This document shows positions 19,101 to 26,996 of a stretch of DNA of 64,000 bases, piece by piece (positions within the stretch are counted from its first letter, which is position 1; each line of letters starts with the position of its first letter). The notes beneath the pieces were generated by a model. It ran no database searches. It was not told where the DNA came from and saw only the letters and a list, made by a program, of their open reading frames with translations. Source of the DNA: Flavisolibacter tropicus (GTDB taxonomy: Bacteria; Bacteroidota; Bacteroidia; Chitinophagales; Chitinophagaceae); assembly GCF_001644645.1 (NCBI RefSeq), contig NZ_CP011390.1, positions 4,212,001 to 4,276,000 on the forward strand, read 5' to 3'. The position numbers and the translations under genes were made by a program.

Positions 19101-19292
19101 TTACATAAAACGAAGTTTATAACAGGGGCTTCTATTGCCTTAAGCGGAAACAACTTGTGGTTGAGTACTGATTACACAGGCTTTGATCCAGAGTCCAGTT
19201 CTAATAGCGCCGCTAGCTTAGCCGATGGCTTTGCCGGGTTTACCTACCCGGCTACACGGAGCTATATGGTGACATTAAACCTTTCATTCTAA
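16155..19292 (+). CDS. SusC/RagA-type TonB-dependent transporter 3
   Basis: A 1045-residue paralogue of the preceding SusC: signal peptide (1-21, ending LAFAQT), carboxypeptidase-D-like domain, plug with FFVVDGIPIDN and GIRAANGAIIITTKSG, and barrel ending in NLSF. The shared block LGQGVGPDGVNYG and matching length show that this pair and the one upstream arose by tandem duplication. It begins about 200 bases after the terminator of the previous unit, so it probably has its own promoter. Start ATG at 16155 gives a normal signal peptide. Confidence 0.95.
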   Translation: MRKLLRFLVITFLVLPYLAFAQTRQITGTVTDEGGNPLAFVSVVEKGTKNGTTTNDKGQFSLSVTSANPVLTVSYTGRQPQEIAVGANNNYTIALQATGTMAEVVVTALGIRREQKELGYSAQQVNVGEITETRQTNIVNALQGRATGLQINSTGGAPGQGARIIMRGVNSLDPNRNIQPFFVVDGIPIDNSTDVPAGSGQDLKGLSNRAADINPDDIESITVLKGGAATALYGIRAANGAIIITTKSGRAGRVRINLTSTYGVDEVDKFPDTQKTFTQGYSGVYDKTSFWPSWGPTVAEAKAQDPTHPDELFNNYKRGYQDGYIIRNTLSLSGGTDVATFAASLSQLNQQGVLPFSDYQNYGGKVSSTVKISEKIRFGASANYINSGGYRVNADRYNEQLSYWAPRWDVMDYETPEGTMKVYGVDNDNPMFVVSHRRFKDDVNRFIGNVNFSYTPINWLDISYRFGGDIISDVRTETAPGPKGLPGELYPASDFRNYDPSRGLGGFVEEYRGNRRILNSTAIVSLSPKLSDNISTSLKLGHDLFDSRFKYVYTIGDTLSDPTFYNLNNARKVTASNYLEDRRIVGVFGDLTLGWKDFLYLTLTARNDWTSTLPEQNRSFFYPSASVSYVLSQHLTLPDWISFAKVRGSVAKIGKDAPPYSFSTGFIPLDPPLLGGLTLSDRSGDPNLKPEFTTSYEGGVDARFLQNRIGVEFTYYNNTSKDLIIPVAVTTSSGLKEIYLNAGSIRNKGVEISLYGTPVRKKDFNWDVRVNYTHNDNEVLEIYPGLTEVPILSQFGYLSSTVTQKFIPGMPVGALFGRSYARYYGTGKEDPIFIDYSRPQLIGANGFPVINTKQMYLGNSQPDWIGSIYNDLRYKQFSLSFLFDAQQGLKKYNQMANFMAAFGIATYTENRRETVVFEGVKSDGSPNTKPVWLGQGVGPDGVNYGNGFYRNVYRGVSENFVEDASFVKLRNVTIAYQLPESLLHKTKFITGASIALSGNNLWLSTDYTGFDPESSSNSAASLADGFAGFTYPATRSYMVTLNLSF

Positions 19293-19302
19293 ACGGCAAA
19301 CC

Positions 19303-20709
19303 ATGAAAAAAGTATTCATCTATACGGGTATCATCTTCTGTATACTGTTTGCGGGTTGTAAAAAGTACCTGGACGTTAATACCAATCCTAACCTGGTATA
19401 CAATCCTTCTCTCAGTAGCCTGTTGGTGACATCTACGCTTCAAACAGGCCTGAATGTGCAGCGCATGGGAAACATTACGTCGTACTATGTACAATACTTA
19501 GCTTCTCCCAATGCGGGTAGTGATAGGGATACCTACCAGGAAGAAGATCTGTCTTCAACCTGGAATGATTTCTATAGTGCCATGACCGATATAAAAGCCA
19601 TGATGCAACAGGCCGAAGAGAGAGGCGCCACAGAGCATCTGGGCGTAGCCAAGGTAACGATGGCAATGAACCTCAATATGCTTATTAATATGTTTGGCGA
19701 TGTTCCATACAGCCAGGCCTTTAAAGGAAAAGACAATGTAATACCTGCATATGATAATCAACAGGCCTTGCATGATACCACGCTTAAGTTACTGGATGAA
19801 GCATTAGCAGCGTTTAACATGCCAACACCTACGATCACGCTGGATCCCGCTAGTGATCTTATATACAGAGGTAATGTAGCTGCATGGAAAAAAACGGCCT
19901 ATGCATTAAAGGCTCGCTTCTTAAACCAGCTTTCAAAAACCAGCAAGTATAGTCCTGCAGATATTTTGGTAGCTGTAGATAATGCGTATACGTCTAATGC
20001 CGATAATGCTGCTCTTACGGAGTTTCAGGAATTTAATCCCTGGAATGAAGTGGCGCGCGATAATGCCAACCTGATCCTGGATGGCTGGTTGAGTCAGCAG
20101 TTTGTAGACGCCACTAATGGTAAAACATTTGGTGTAATGGATCCCCGTTTGCCTTTGATCACCAACCTGACCCGTTTTGGCGATTACAGGGGCACGCCTA
20201 ATGGACAAGGCCGCAGTGGCACTGGAACTAATAATGAAGAATCTGTGTTGACACGCAAAGGTTTTTATTCTGCGGATGGTGCTACACCACTATGGCTGGT
20301 AACCTATTCTGAACTAAAGTTCATAGAAGCAGAAGCTGCCTTTAGAAGTGGCAATAAGACAAGAGCTTATGCTGCTTACCTGGCAGGTATGCGGGCACAA
20401 ATGGATTTGATGAAAGTAGATGCAGCAGCAAGAGATGCCTATGTTAATAATCCCACAGTATCCGTGGGTGAAAGCAACTTAACCTTAGACCTGATCTTCA
20501 AGGAAAAATATGTGGTCATGTTCCTGCACCCGGAAGCTTGGGTAGATGCCCGCCGGTTTGACTATAAGTACAAGGACTTTACCCTGCCTGTCAATGCAGT
20601 CCTAACTTCATTTATCCGCCGCTCGGCCTACCCGGTTGTAGAAACCAGTCGCAATGGCGCTCATGTGCCGGATGTAAATATGCTGACCAAGCTGTGGTGG
20701 GATCAGTAG
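19303..20709 (+). CDS. SusD-like lipoprotein 3 (SusD_2 type)
   Basis: A 468-residue surface lipoprotein, paralogous to the SusD-like protein of pair 2. The lipobox ends at Cys19 (LFAGCKKYLD), followed by VNTNPNLVYNPSL. The helix EAEAAFRSGNKTRAYAAYLAG, the segment FKEKYVVMFLHPEAWVDARR and the terminal KLWWDQ match its paralogue. It lies 10 bases after its SusC partner. A heptad array starts directly after the stop codon. Confidence 0.93.
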   Translation: MKKVFIYTGIIFCILFAGCKKYLDVNTNPNLVYNPSLSSLLVTSTLQTGLNVQRMGNITSYYVQYLASPNAGSDRDTYQEEDLSSTWNDFYSAMTDIKAMMQQAEERGATEHLGVAKVTMAMNLNMLINMFGDVPYSQAFKGKDNVIPAYDNQQALHDTTLKLLDEALAAFNMPTPTITLDPASDLIYRGNVAAWKKTAYALKARFLNQLSKTSKYSPADILVAVDNAYTSNADNAALTEFQEFNPWNEVARDNANLILDGWLSQQFVDATNGKTFGVMDPRLPLITNLTRFGDYRGTPNGQGRSGTGTNNEESVLTRKGFYSADGATPLWLVTYSELKFIEAEAAFRSGNKTRAYAAYLAGMRAQMDLMKVDAAARDAYVNNPTVSVGESNLTLDLIFKEKYVVMFLHPEAWVDARRFDYKYKDFTLPVNAVLTSFIRRSAYPVVETSRNGAHVPDVNMLTKLWWDQ

Positions 20710-20768
20710 GTGAGTAGTGAATGGTGAGTGGTGAGCATTCGTGAAACGTCAAACGTGAGACGTGAAAG
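20710..20768. repeat. Heptad array directly after susD stop
   Basis: Heptads in one phase: gtgagta, gtgaatg, then further gtgag units, changing theme to aacgtga and gacgtga. The first theme recurs at 26384-26411 and, inverted, at 23906-23933; the second theme recurs at 21480-21507. Confidence 0.8.
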
Positions 20769-20804
20769 GCCTGCCGCACAAAGCCAAAGGTTAAACCCGC
20801 TTAT

Positions 20805-20838
20805 AAAAAAGAGCACTCCTTAAGTGGAGTGCTTTTCT
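20805..20838 (+). terminator. Terminator after SusCD pair 3 (GCACTCC type)
   Basis: agcactcc (20812-20819) pairs with ggagtgct (20826-20833) and the stem extends through A-T pairs. The same stem recurs at 26447-26478 and 50322-50350, each time just after a heptad array. Confidence 0.85.
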
Positions 20839-20880
20839 ATTTACATTATCCTTTAAATAATCAATAATTATTCATTAATA

Positions 20881-20999
20881 ATCATTGATGATTGAGCGTT
20901 GAGCATTGAACATTCCTCCCTCACTTCTTCCTTCATCATTCCTTGTTCCTTGTTCAATATTCCTTTTCCTCCAAATCCATCTCTATCCTTATAATCCTA
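20881..20999. repeat. Heptad array, longest uniform run
   Basis: About 17 heptads hold one phase, from atcattg, atgattg through agcattg, aacattc to T/C-rich units such as tgttcct, tgttcaa and finally aatccta. It ends beside the tadA stop codon. The tgttcct/tgttcaa pair is found again at 34740-34823 in the same order. Confidence 0.8.
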
Positions 21000-21002
21000 G
21001 TT

Positions 21003-21443
21003 CTATTTCCTCCTCATGGCAAAAAAGTCCTTCATTAACTGACTGCATTCTTCCTGTAATAAGCCGTATTCTATAACTGTCTTTGGATGAAAGGGTGATA
21101 CATCGCGGGTAACGCGGCGGTGGCCATTCTTTTCATCAATAGCGCCATATACAATGCGGCCGATCTTGCTCCAGTATAGTGCACCGGCGCACATGACACA
21201 AGGCTCTACCGTTACATAAAGCGTGGCATCCATCAGGTATTTACTGCCTAAATAGTTGAAAGCTGATGTAAGCGCAATGATCTCGGCATGCGCCGTACAA
21301 TCGTTGAGCTTCTCCACCTGGTTATAGCCACGGGCAATGATCTTGTTATTCAGTACGATCACGGCACCCACAGGCACTTCTTCCTCATCAAAAGCCTTCT
21401 GCGCCTGCACTAGTGCCTGCTTCATGTAATACTCGTCGTTCAT
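21003..21443 (-). CDS. tadA: tRNA adenosine(34) deaminase TadA
   Basis: A 146-residue zinc deaminase that converts the wobble adenosine of tRNA-Arg(ACG) to inosine. Zinc site: His52 and the catalytic Glu54 in TAHAEIIAL, with Cys82 and Cys85 in EPCVMCAGAL. I chose the ATG at 21443 (MNDEYYMKQAL), which aligns with known TadA starts; the frame extends to an ATG at 21470. The C-terminal helix is family-typical. The related role as guanine deaminase is less likely because of the N-terminal form. Confidence 0.93.
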   Translation of the reverse strand: MNDEYYMKQALVQAQKAFDEEEVPVGAVIVLNNKIIARGYNQVEKLNDCTAHAEIIALTSAFNYLGSKYLMDATLYVTVEPCVMCAGALYWSKIGRIVYGAIDEKNGHRRVTRDVSPFHPKTVIEYGLLQEECSQLMKDFFAMRRK

Positions 21444-21479
21444 GCTGCGAAAGTACAGACAGTTAGACATTAAAAGCAG

Positions 21480-21619
21480 AGAGCGTGAGACGTGAAAGGT
21501 GAAACGTGAGAGGGAGAGCTACTAGCTATGAGCTTCGAGCCATGAGAAGGGAAATGAATAGAGAAAGACGAAACGTGAGGCTGTCCGATGCCAACTGCCA
21601 ACTGTCCACTGTCAACTAT
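21480..21619. repeat. Heptad array between tadA and hydrolase
   Basis: About 20 heptads in phase with at least four themes in succession: gagacgt/gaaacgt, then ctagcta/tgagctt, then A/G-rich units, then caactgc/caactgt. It produces an artificial N-terminal extension of the next reading frame. Confidence 0.8.
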
Positions 21620-21652
21620 ACCGTGGCGTACAAATTGTCTATACCTAAATGC

Positions 21653-22522
21653 ATGAACCAAACCTTTACACTGCCGGATGGAAGACAGCTCGGCTATTGT
21701 TTGTACGGAGAGCCAGAGAACCAGCCCTGCCTGTATTTTCATGGTACACCCAGCTCGCGCCTGGAACCACAGTTATTAGGAGCCTATAACATTGATCTCA
21801 ATCTTTTGCTATACAAAGCTGAATTGTTTCTGATTGCAATAGATCGGCCGGGTATGGGACTATCTACGTTTAACCCTAAGGGTGACTTTATCAACTTTGC
21901 AGCTGATGTGCAGTTACTATTACAGCATTTAGGAGTCAGTAGTTGCCCCGTGTTGGCCTGGTCGGGTGGGGGACCTTATGCATTGGCTATTGCACACCAT
22001 TATCCACGGCTTATTTCATCGGTTTCCATAGTCTGCGGCTTTACACGTCCCTTTGCCAAAGGCGTACTTCAACTGATGGGCAAGAACAAATGGTATTTCC
22101 GGCTGGCTAAGTATACACCCTGGATGCTAAAAAAAGGCATGAATATTATACGGAAACAGCGGGTAAGAAAGGCGCCTCCCCAATGGATCACAGGATTGCC
22201 TTATGTAGACTATGCTTATTTTAAAAACGGTATACGGGTAATTTCGCAGCTCACGCTAAAAGAAGCCTGCCGGAACAGTGCAGAGGGAGCTGTGCATGAG
22301 GCCCGCTCTTATTTCAATGACTTTGGTTTCGCACTGTCAGATATACAACAACCTGTACATTATTGGTGGGGAACAGCAGATATGACAGTAATACGATTAC
22401 ATGCAGAAGCGGTAGAACAGCAAGTACAAAACGCGGTTATGCATTACCGGGACAAGGAAGGGCACGTGTCGATTTATGTGAATTGTTTTGAAGAGATATT
22501 GGCGCAGTTAAGTCGGGTTTAG
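21653..22522 (+). CDS. Alpha/beta-fold hydrolase
   Basis: A 289-residue cytoplasmic alpha/beta hydrolase. The N-terminus MNQTFTLPDGRQLGYCLYGE and CLYFHGTPSSRLE (oxyanion hole) are typical, and WSGGGPYALAI is a nucleophile elbow with Ser in a WSGGG setting. The histidine of the triad is in KEGHVSIYVN near the C-terminus. The open frame extends back to 21506, but those 49 codons lie in a heptad array and are not coding, so I start at 21653. Substrate unknown. Confidence 0.9.
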   Translation: MNQTFTLPDGRQLGYCLYGEPENQPCLYFHGTPSSRLEPQLLGAYNIDLNLLLYKAELFLIAIDRPGMGLSTFNPKGDFINFAADVQLLLQHLGVSSCPVLAWSGGGPYALAIAHHYPRLISSVSIVCGFTRPFAKGVLQLMGKNKWYFRLAKYTPWMLKKGMNIIRKQRVRKAPPQWITGLPYVDYAYFKNGIRVISQLTLKEACRNSAEGAVHEARSYFNDFGFALSDIQQPVHYWWGTADMTVIRLHAEAVEQQVQNAVMHYRDKEGHVSIYVNCFEEILAQLSRV

Positions 22523-22544
22523 CGTACTATTTATTTGTCGTTGC

Positions 22545-23039
22545 TTAATAAAACCAATTGCCATCATTAATGGAAACCTTCATATTGCTACTGCTATCTT
22601 CAATATAGCTACTATAAAGTTTGACTTTTATATTCTGTACTTTACTGTCAAATAGGTCGAAGTAGTGCTTTGATTGAAACTGATAAGATATTCTGTTTTT
22701 CTTATCCACTAAATAACACTTAAGGGGCTGTGGACTCTTATCACTAAGGCAGAAGGGTATACTATCTATAACCAGCTTTTCAGTGTAATTACCTGAGTAT
22801 AATGGCCAACTGGAAGAAATCACAAAACCAAACTGAGATGTATCAATATCTTGTTCATGATTAATTTCAAAATGTAGCGTTTTGTACAAGAACGTATCAC
22901 AGGTAGGTGGTTGCCGAACAGGTAGGTTTTGCCTAATGTCAAATGGCCACATTATATTGCCGATATTCTTGCTTTTGAAGCTGCAGGACAGTATTAAAAA
23001 ACTGCAAATAGAAACAATGGTTTTAAAAGAAGGTTTCAT
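22545..23039 (-). CDS. Putative lipoprotein, unknown function
   Basis: A 164-residue protein starting MKPSFKTIVSICSFLILSC, a lipoprotein-type signal with Cys at residue 19. The mature part is beta-rich with many Tyr, Phe and Ser residues and no recognised family. The frame opens 13 codons earlier, but the internal ATG at 23039 gives the better signal. Gene-like codon use and the signal sequence support it. It is convergent with the hydrolase 23 bases away. Confidence 0.7.
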   Translation of the reverse strand: MKPSFKTIVSICSFLILSCSFKSKNIGNIMWPFDIRQNLPVRQPPTCDTFLYKTLHFEINHEQDIDTSQFGFVISSSWPLYSGNYTEKLVIDSIPFCLSDKSPQPLKCYLVDKKNRISYQFQSKHYFDLFDSKVQNIKVKLYSSYIEDSSSNMKVSINDGNWFY

Positions 23040-23177
23040 AAGTATACCATTAATGTATAAAGCATTCCTTCTGCGCAACTAACCCTTTAGCTCCCGGCCT
23101 TATAATTCCGCTTGCCCTTATCGTTTTTAAAAAGAAGTAAAATAATAAAATATCCAGATAGCGTGTAAATTTCAGCT

Positions 23178-23693
23178 ATGAACTTGACCATTCGGGAAGC
23201 TACCAAGGACGATGCGATGCTGATTGCAGATTTGAGTCAGCAAACCTTTTACGACACCTTTGCAGCCGATAATAAGAAGGAGGATATGGACATGTTTTTA
23301 AACAAACAGTTCACAAAGGGTCGTCTGGTTCTGGAAGTAGGGGCGCCAGGCAATATCTTCCTTCTGGCTTATAACAATGGGGAGGTGGCTGGGTATGCCA
23401 AACTACGTGAAGGCAAACAACCTAAAAGCCTGGGCACCAAAAATGCCATGGAAATAGCCCGGCTGTATGCTGTAACGGCTATGATCGGGAAAGGAATAGG
23501 CCGTGCGCTGATGCAGGCCTGTATAGATAAGGCCAGGGCCATGGGAAAGGAAATGATCTGGCTGGGCGTCTGGGAGCGCAACCAGCGCGCTATTGACTTT
23601 TACCACAAATGGGGCTTTGAAAAGTTTACGGAGTGGGATTTCCTGCTGGGTCGAGATCTGCAACGCGATTGGCTGATGAAGAAGTCACTTTAG
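23178..23693 (+). CDS. GNAT family N-acetyltransferase
   Basis: A 171-residue acetyl-CoA-dependent acetyltransferase. Motif A is clear: ARLYAVTAMIGKGIGRALMQA, with the R/Q-x-x-G-x-G/A type pyrophosphate loop around MIGKGIGRAL. NQRAIDFYHKWGFEK is the usual C-terminal motif B. It starts TIREATKDDAMLIADLSQQTF, like spermidine/spermine and RimI-like members. Substrate unknown. A heptad array begins at its stop codon. Confidence 0.92.
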   Translation: MNLTIREATKDDAMLIADLSQQTFYDTFAADNKKEDMDMFLNKQFTKGRLVLEVGAPGNIFLLAYNNGEVAGYAKLREGKQPKSLGTKNAMEIARLYAVTAMIGKGIGRALMQACIDKARAMGKEMIWLGVWERNQRAIDFYHKWGFEKFTEWDFLLGRDLQRDWLMKKSL

Positions 23694-23721
23694 TTGGCAG
23701 TTGACAGAAGACAGTTGGCAG
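23694..23721. repeat. Short heptad array after GNAT stop
   Basis: Four heptads, beginning ttggcag, ttgacag. This is the reverse complement of the actgcca/actgtcc theme found at 21590-21619 and 33069-33096. A little further on, 23722-23870 shows no feature. Confidence 0.7.
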
Positions 23722-23870
23722 AGAATGATTATCGCTTACCAACCATTACTGATCCATATCTACCTTCACATTGCTTCATCTGTCGTTTTATTACATACTA
23801 CTCAACGCTTCTCAGATAAGCTGGCCTTCTGCCGTGAGTCTTCCTTTCACCTTGTAAATCTATTTTCTTC

Positions 23871-23933
23871 CTCGCAGCTCACAGCTCATAGCTCGCAGCT
23901 CCAACTCACCATTCACCACTCGCTACTCACCAT
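23871..23933. repeat. Heptad array before the M61 protease gene
   Basis: Nine heptads: four of the ctcgcag/ctcacag theme, a joint, then tcaccat/tcaccac units. The first theme is shared with 50463-50483, and the second is the reverse complement of the gtgaatg theme at 20710. Confidence 0.8.
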
Positions 23934-24006
23934 TTTATGATAAATGGTCACCGAAAATTGGCCAGCCTTTCGTTTCTTAGCCGCTTCAAACTTGTTTTTC
24001 AATTTT

Positions 24007-26382
24007 ATGAAGTCATTATTTAAGCATGCCCTCTCTGCAGCAGCCTTATTGACAGCTACAAGCGGCATGGCACAAAACGGTTATCAGTACGCGGTCGACC
24101 TAAACGCAATTACCAATGACCAAGTGGCCGTAACGCTGGTAACGCCTAAGCTGACCACTCCAACAGCTACATTCTCCTTTCCTAAGATCATTCCTGGTAC
24201 CTATGCCATTAGCGATTACGGAAAGTTCATTTCTAATGTAAAGGCCTTTGATAAAAACGGTAAAGCGCTTGCTGTAACCAAACTGAACGACAACCAGTGG
24301 AAGATTGCCAATGCTACCAGTTTAATCAAGGTTACTTATACGGTAGATGATGTGTTTGATGCCGATATCAAACACAATATATACCCAATGGCAGCTACCA
24401 ATTTTGAAGAAGGTAAGAATATTGTAGTGCATTCGCCAGGTGTGTTTGGCTTTTTTGAGGGTTTAACCAAACTGCCTTTTGAAGTAAACATCTCAAAGCC
24501 TAAAGAACTATACGCCTCTACCAGCCTTAGCCCGGTAGCGTCTACACCTACCAGCGATGTCTTTAAGGTTAACAATATTGACGATCTGTACGATGCACCA
24601 ATTATGTATACTGTGCCAGATACTGCTACAGTAAAAGTGGGAAATTGCCAGGTGCTGGTTTCTGTATACTCTCCTAATCAAAAGATCCACGCTAAGCAAA
24701 TAGCCGATTGGATGAGCGATCTGCTGGATGCAGCACGTCAATATTTGGGTGGTAAACTGCCAGCCGATAAATATGCTTTCCTCTACTACTTTAAAGATCC
24801 TACGACTAAATCTTCGTTCCCAATGGGATTGGGAGGTGCACTGGAACACAACACTTCATCGTTCTACTATCTGTACGAGGTGCCACAATCCATGCAGAAG
24901 GAAAGCATCGTGGACATTTCTTCACACGAGTTCTTCCATATTGTTACTCCATTGACGATCTCTTCTAAAGAGGTAAAAGAGTTCAACTGGGATAATGTGG
25001 TATTGTCGAAGCATCTATGGCTTTACGAAGGTGTTACAGAGTACACGGCACACCACGTATTGGTAAAATATGGCCTGAATACGGTACCGCAGTTTTTGAA
25101 TAAGCTATCTGGTAAGATCACCGACTCTCGCACACACTACAATGATACCCTGCCATTTACAGTAATGAGCGTTGATGCTGCAGGTAAATATGAAAAAGAG
25201 TATAACAACGTATATCAGAAAGGCGCCCTTATTGGTGCTGTGCTGGATATTTATTTATTACATCTGTCTAAAGGCAACTATGGTTTGCGCAACTTGACCT
25301 ATGACTTAGGTGTACGCTATGGTCGTAACCGCTACTTCAACGACAACGAGTTATTCGCTGCTATTGAAGAATTAACGTATCCTGAAGTGCGCGCTTTCCT
25401 GGAAAAATATGTAGCGGGCCCAACACCTATTCCGTATGATTATTATTTCGGATTGGCGGGTGTAAAATACTCTCCCCGTGCCGAGCGCCAGGTGTTTTCG
25501 TTGGGTGGTATAGCCTTAATGCCAAATGCCGCAGGCCATATCACAGTGGGTAGAGGCAGCCAGATCAACGAGTTTGGTAAAAAGATGGGTTACCAGGTAG
25601 GAGATGAGATCTATGCGATCAACAATATGCCACTTACAATGCAGAATGTGGGTGATGTGGTAGCAAATATTAAAAAGGTGATGAAGGAAGGTGATCCACT
25701 TACGGTTATGGTTGGTCGTAAGAACGCTAACAATGCAATCGATACGGTAATGCTTTCAGCTCCTATTGCTAAGGTAACCGAAGCAGAATTGAATAAACTG
25801 GAGTTGATGCCAAACCCAACGCCCGAGCAGCAATTGGTGCAGAAGGCTTGGTTAACAGCTCCGCAAACCGCATTGGCCGTAGCGCCTACAGCTAACCCCG
25901 CAGATGTGAATAGCATTGATGCCATTGTAAAGGCTTTATACGATGTGATCTCTGGAGCGGCGGGTCCGCGCAACTGGGATCGTTTCCATAGCCTGTTTTT
26001 GCCAGAAGCTAAAATGGGTGCTATAACAGCGGCTGGCCAGTTCCGCACCTTTACGCCTGTACAATACCAGCGCAACAACAAGTCGCATTTTGAGGAAAGT
26101 GGTTTTTATGAAGAGGAGCTGAAGCGCAATGTATTAGAGTATGGTAATGTAGCTACTGTACAAACATCCTATCAATTCCGCTTTGAGCCTAGTGGCCCGG
26201 TACAACAACGCGGTGTTAACTATGTAACATTAGTAAAGACAAACAACCGTTGGTGGATTGCTAATATCAGCTGGCAACCTGAAACCAAGGAGCTGCCATT
26301 GCCTGCATCCTTAGATAAAACGGTTGCTCCTGCAGCCGCTGTGCCTGCAGAGAAAGACAAGAAAAGCAAGCGTAAGGCATAG
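24007..26382 (+). CDS. M61-family metallopeptidase with PDZ and SnoaL-like domains
   Basis: A 791-residue secreted aminopeptidase-like zinc protease. The signal peptide is residues 1-22 (TSGMAQ). The N-terminal M61 beta domain is followed by the catalytic domain with HEFFH (His307, Glu308, His311), the downstream zinc Glu in LYEGVTEY, then a PDZ domain (about 520-590, GYQVGDEIYAINN). The last 150 residues (from AIVKALYDVISGA) look like an NTF2/SnoaL-like domain with YVTLVKTNNRWWIANISW at its end, an uncommon addition. The frame opens at 23944; the ATG at 24007 is chosen for the signal peptide. Monocistronic, ended by the hairpin at 26447. Confidence 0.93.
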   Translation: MKSLFKHALSAAALLTATSGMAQNGYQYAVDLNAITNDQVAVTLVTPKLTTPTATFSFPKIIPGTYAISDYGKFISNVKAFDKNGKALAVTKLNDNQWKIANATSLIKVTYTVDDVFDADIKHNIYPMAATNFEEGKNIVVHSPGVFGFFEGLTKLPFEVNISKPKELYASTSLSPVASTPTSDVFKVNNIDDLYDAPIMYTVPDTATVKVGNCQVLVSVYSPNQKIHAKQIADWMSDLLDAARQYLGGKLPADKYAFLYYFKDPTTKSSFPMGLGGALEHNTSSFYYLYEVPQSMQKESIVDISSHEFFHIVTPLTISSKEVKEFNWDNVVLSKHLWLYEGVTEYTAHHVLVKYGLNTVPQFLNKLSGKITDSRTHYNDTLPFTVMSVDAAGKYEKEYNNVYQKGALIGAVLDIYLLHLSKGNYGLRNLTYDLGVRYGRNRYFNDNELFAAIEELTYPEVRAFLEKYVAGPTPIPYDYYFGLAGVKYSPRAERQVFSLGGIALMPNAAGHITVGRGSQINEFGKKMGYQVGDEIYAINNMPLTMQNVGDVVANIKKVMKEGDPLTVMVGRKNANNAIDTVMLSAPIAKVTEAELNKLELMPNPTPEQQLVQKAWLTAPQTALAVAPTANPADVNSIDAIVKALYDVISGAAGPRNWDRFHSLFLPEAKMGAITAAGQFRTFTPVQYQRNNKSHFEESGFYEEELKRNVLEYGNVATVQTSYQFRFEPSGPVQQRGVNYVTLVKTNNRWWIANISWQPETKELPLPASLDKTVAPAAAVPAEKDKKSKRKA

Positions 26383-26383
26383 C

Positions 26384-26411
26384 ATGCAGCGTGAATGACG
26401 AATGGTGAGTG
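26384..26411. repeat. Short heptad array after M61 protease stop
   Basis: Heptads atgcagc, gtgaatg, then acgaatg and gtgagtg begin two bases after the stop codon. Theme shared with 20710-20737. Confidence 0.65.
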
Positions 26412-26446
26412 GCCAACACACAAAGCAAAAAAATAAACACTCTTAT

Positions 26447-26478
26447 GAAAAAGCACTCCTTTATAGGAGTGCTTTTTC
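26447..26478 (+). terminator. Terminator after M61 protease (GCACTCC type)
   Basis: A perfect 14-base-pair stem (26447-26460 with 26465-26478) with loop ttat and T-rich flank. Stem and flanks resemble the terminators at 20805 and 50322. Confidence 0.87.
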
Positions 26479-26552
26479 TTTTATCAACATTAGCGAAGTA
26501 GAATATCTCAAAGGCATGCATCAGCAACTAGACCGCAATTCATAACCCTCTT

Positions 26553-26736
26553 GCCTTTGTCATTCTAAACGCAGTGAAGAATCTCAGAGAGCTACACTAC
26601 AAATCTGATTGCTATAATAATGCCACTTATATTTTGTCAACCTGAGCTTTGCGAAGGGCACTAACTCTTTCAATCTGACTGTTAGAAGTAAAGACTTCTT
26701 CTGTCATGCAGAACTCGTTTCAGCATCTGCTCTCAC
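26553..26736 (-). repeat. S element, copy 2
   Basis: Carries, in the reverse orientation, the words seen at 3851-3985: the aactcgtttcagcatc word (26712-26727), the tgaagaatctcagag word (26576-26590) and ttgctataataatgcc. Module order differs between the copies. Confidence 0.7.
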
Positions 26737-26996
26737 ACTGAAAGAAAGCATCAATAAATGTAGTACCTCCTTCTGCTAATAAAATTTGGTTTGGATTGCT
26801 AAGCTCAGCCTTGGTACTTATGTGTTTAACAACATTCTTGTAATTGAGAGTACAGTGCCATGCAAAGTCCGTTTAGTTGGCTATTGCGCTGTATGGCTGT
26901 GATGGCTATATGGTTTACATAATTGGCAAAATTTTAAATCACGCATGATAAAAATCAACAAAAAGAGTGTTGTAACTCGATAAATTTATACTGGTT
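26737..26996. other. A/T-rich leader before 26997 gene
   Basis: No gene or clear promoter is seen. A/T-rich sequence precedes the start of the small exported protein; no TAnnTTTG box in good position was found. Confidence 0.4.

Noticed and set aside
21506..21652. N-terminal extension of the 21653 hydrolase
   Set aside because: The 49 codons are translated heptad repeats; the family sequence begins at the ATG at 21653.
23701..23940. 79-codon forward frame
   Set aside because: It overlaps heptad arrays, has no family words and no plausible start context.
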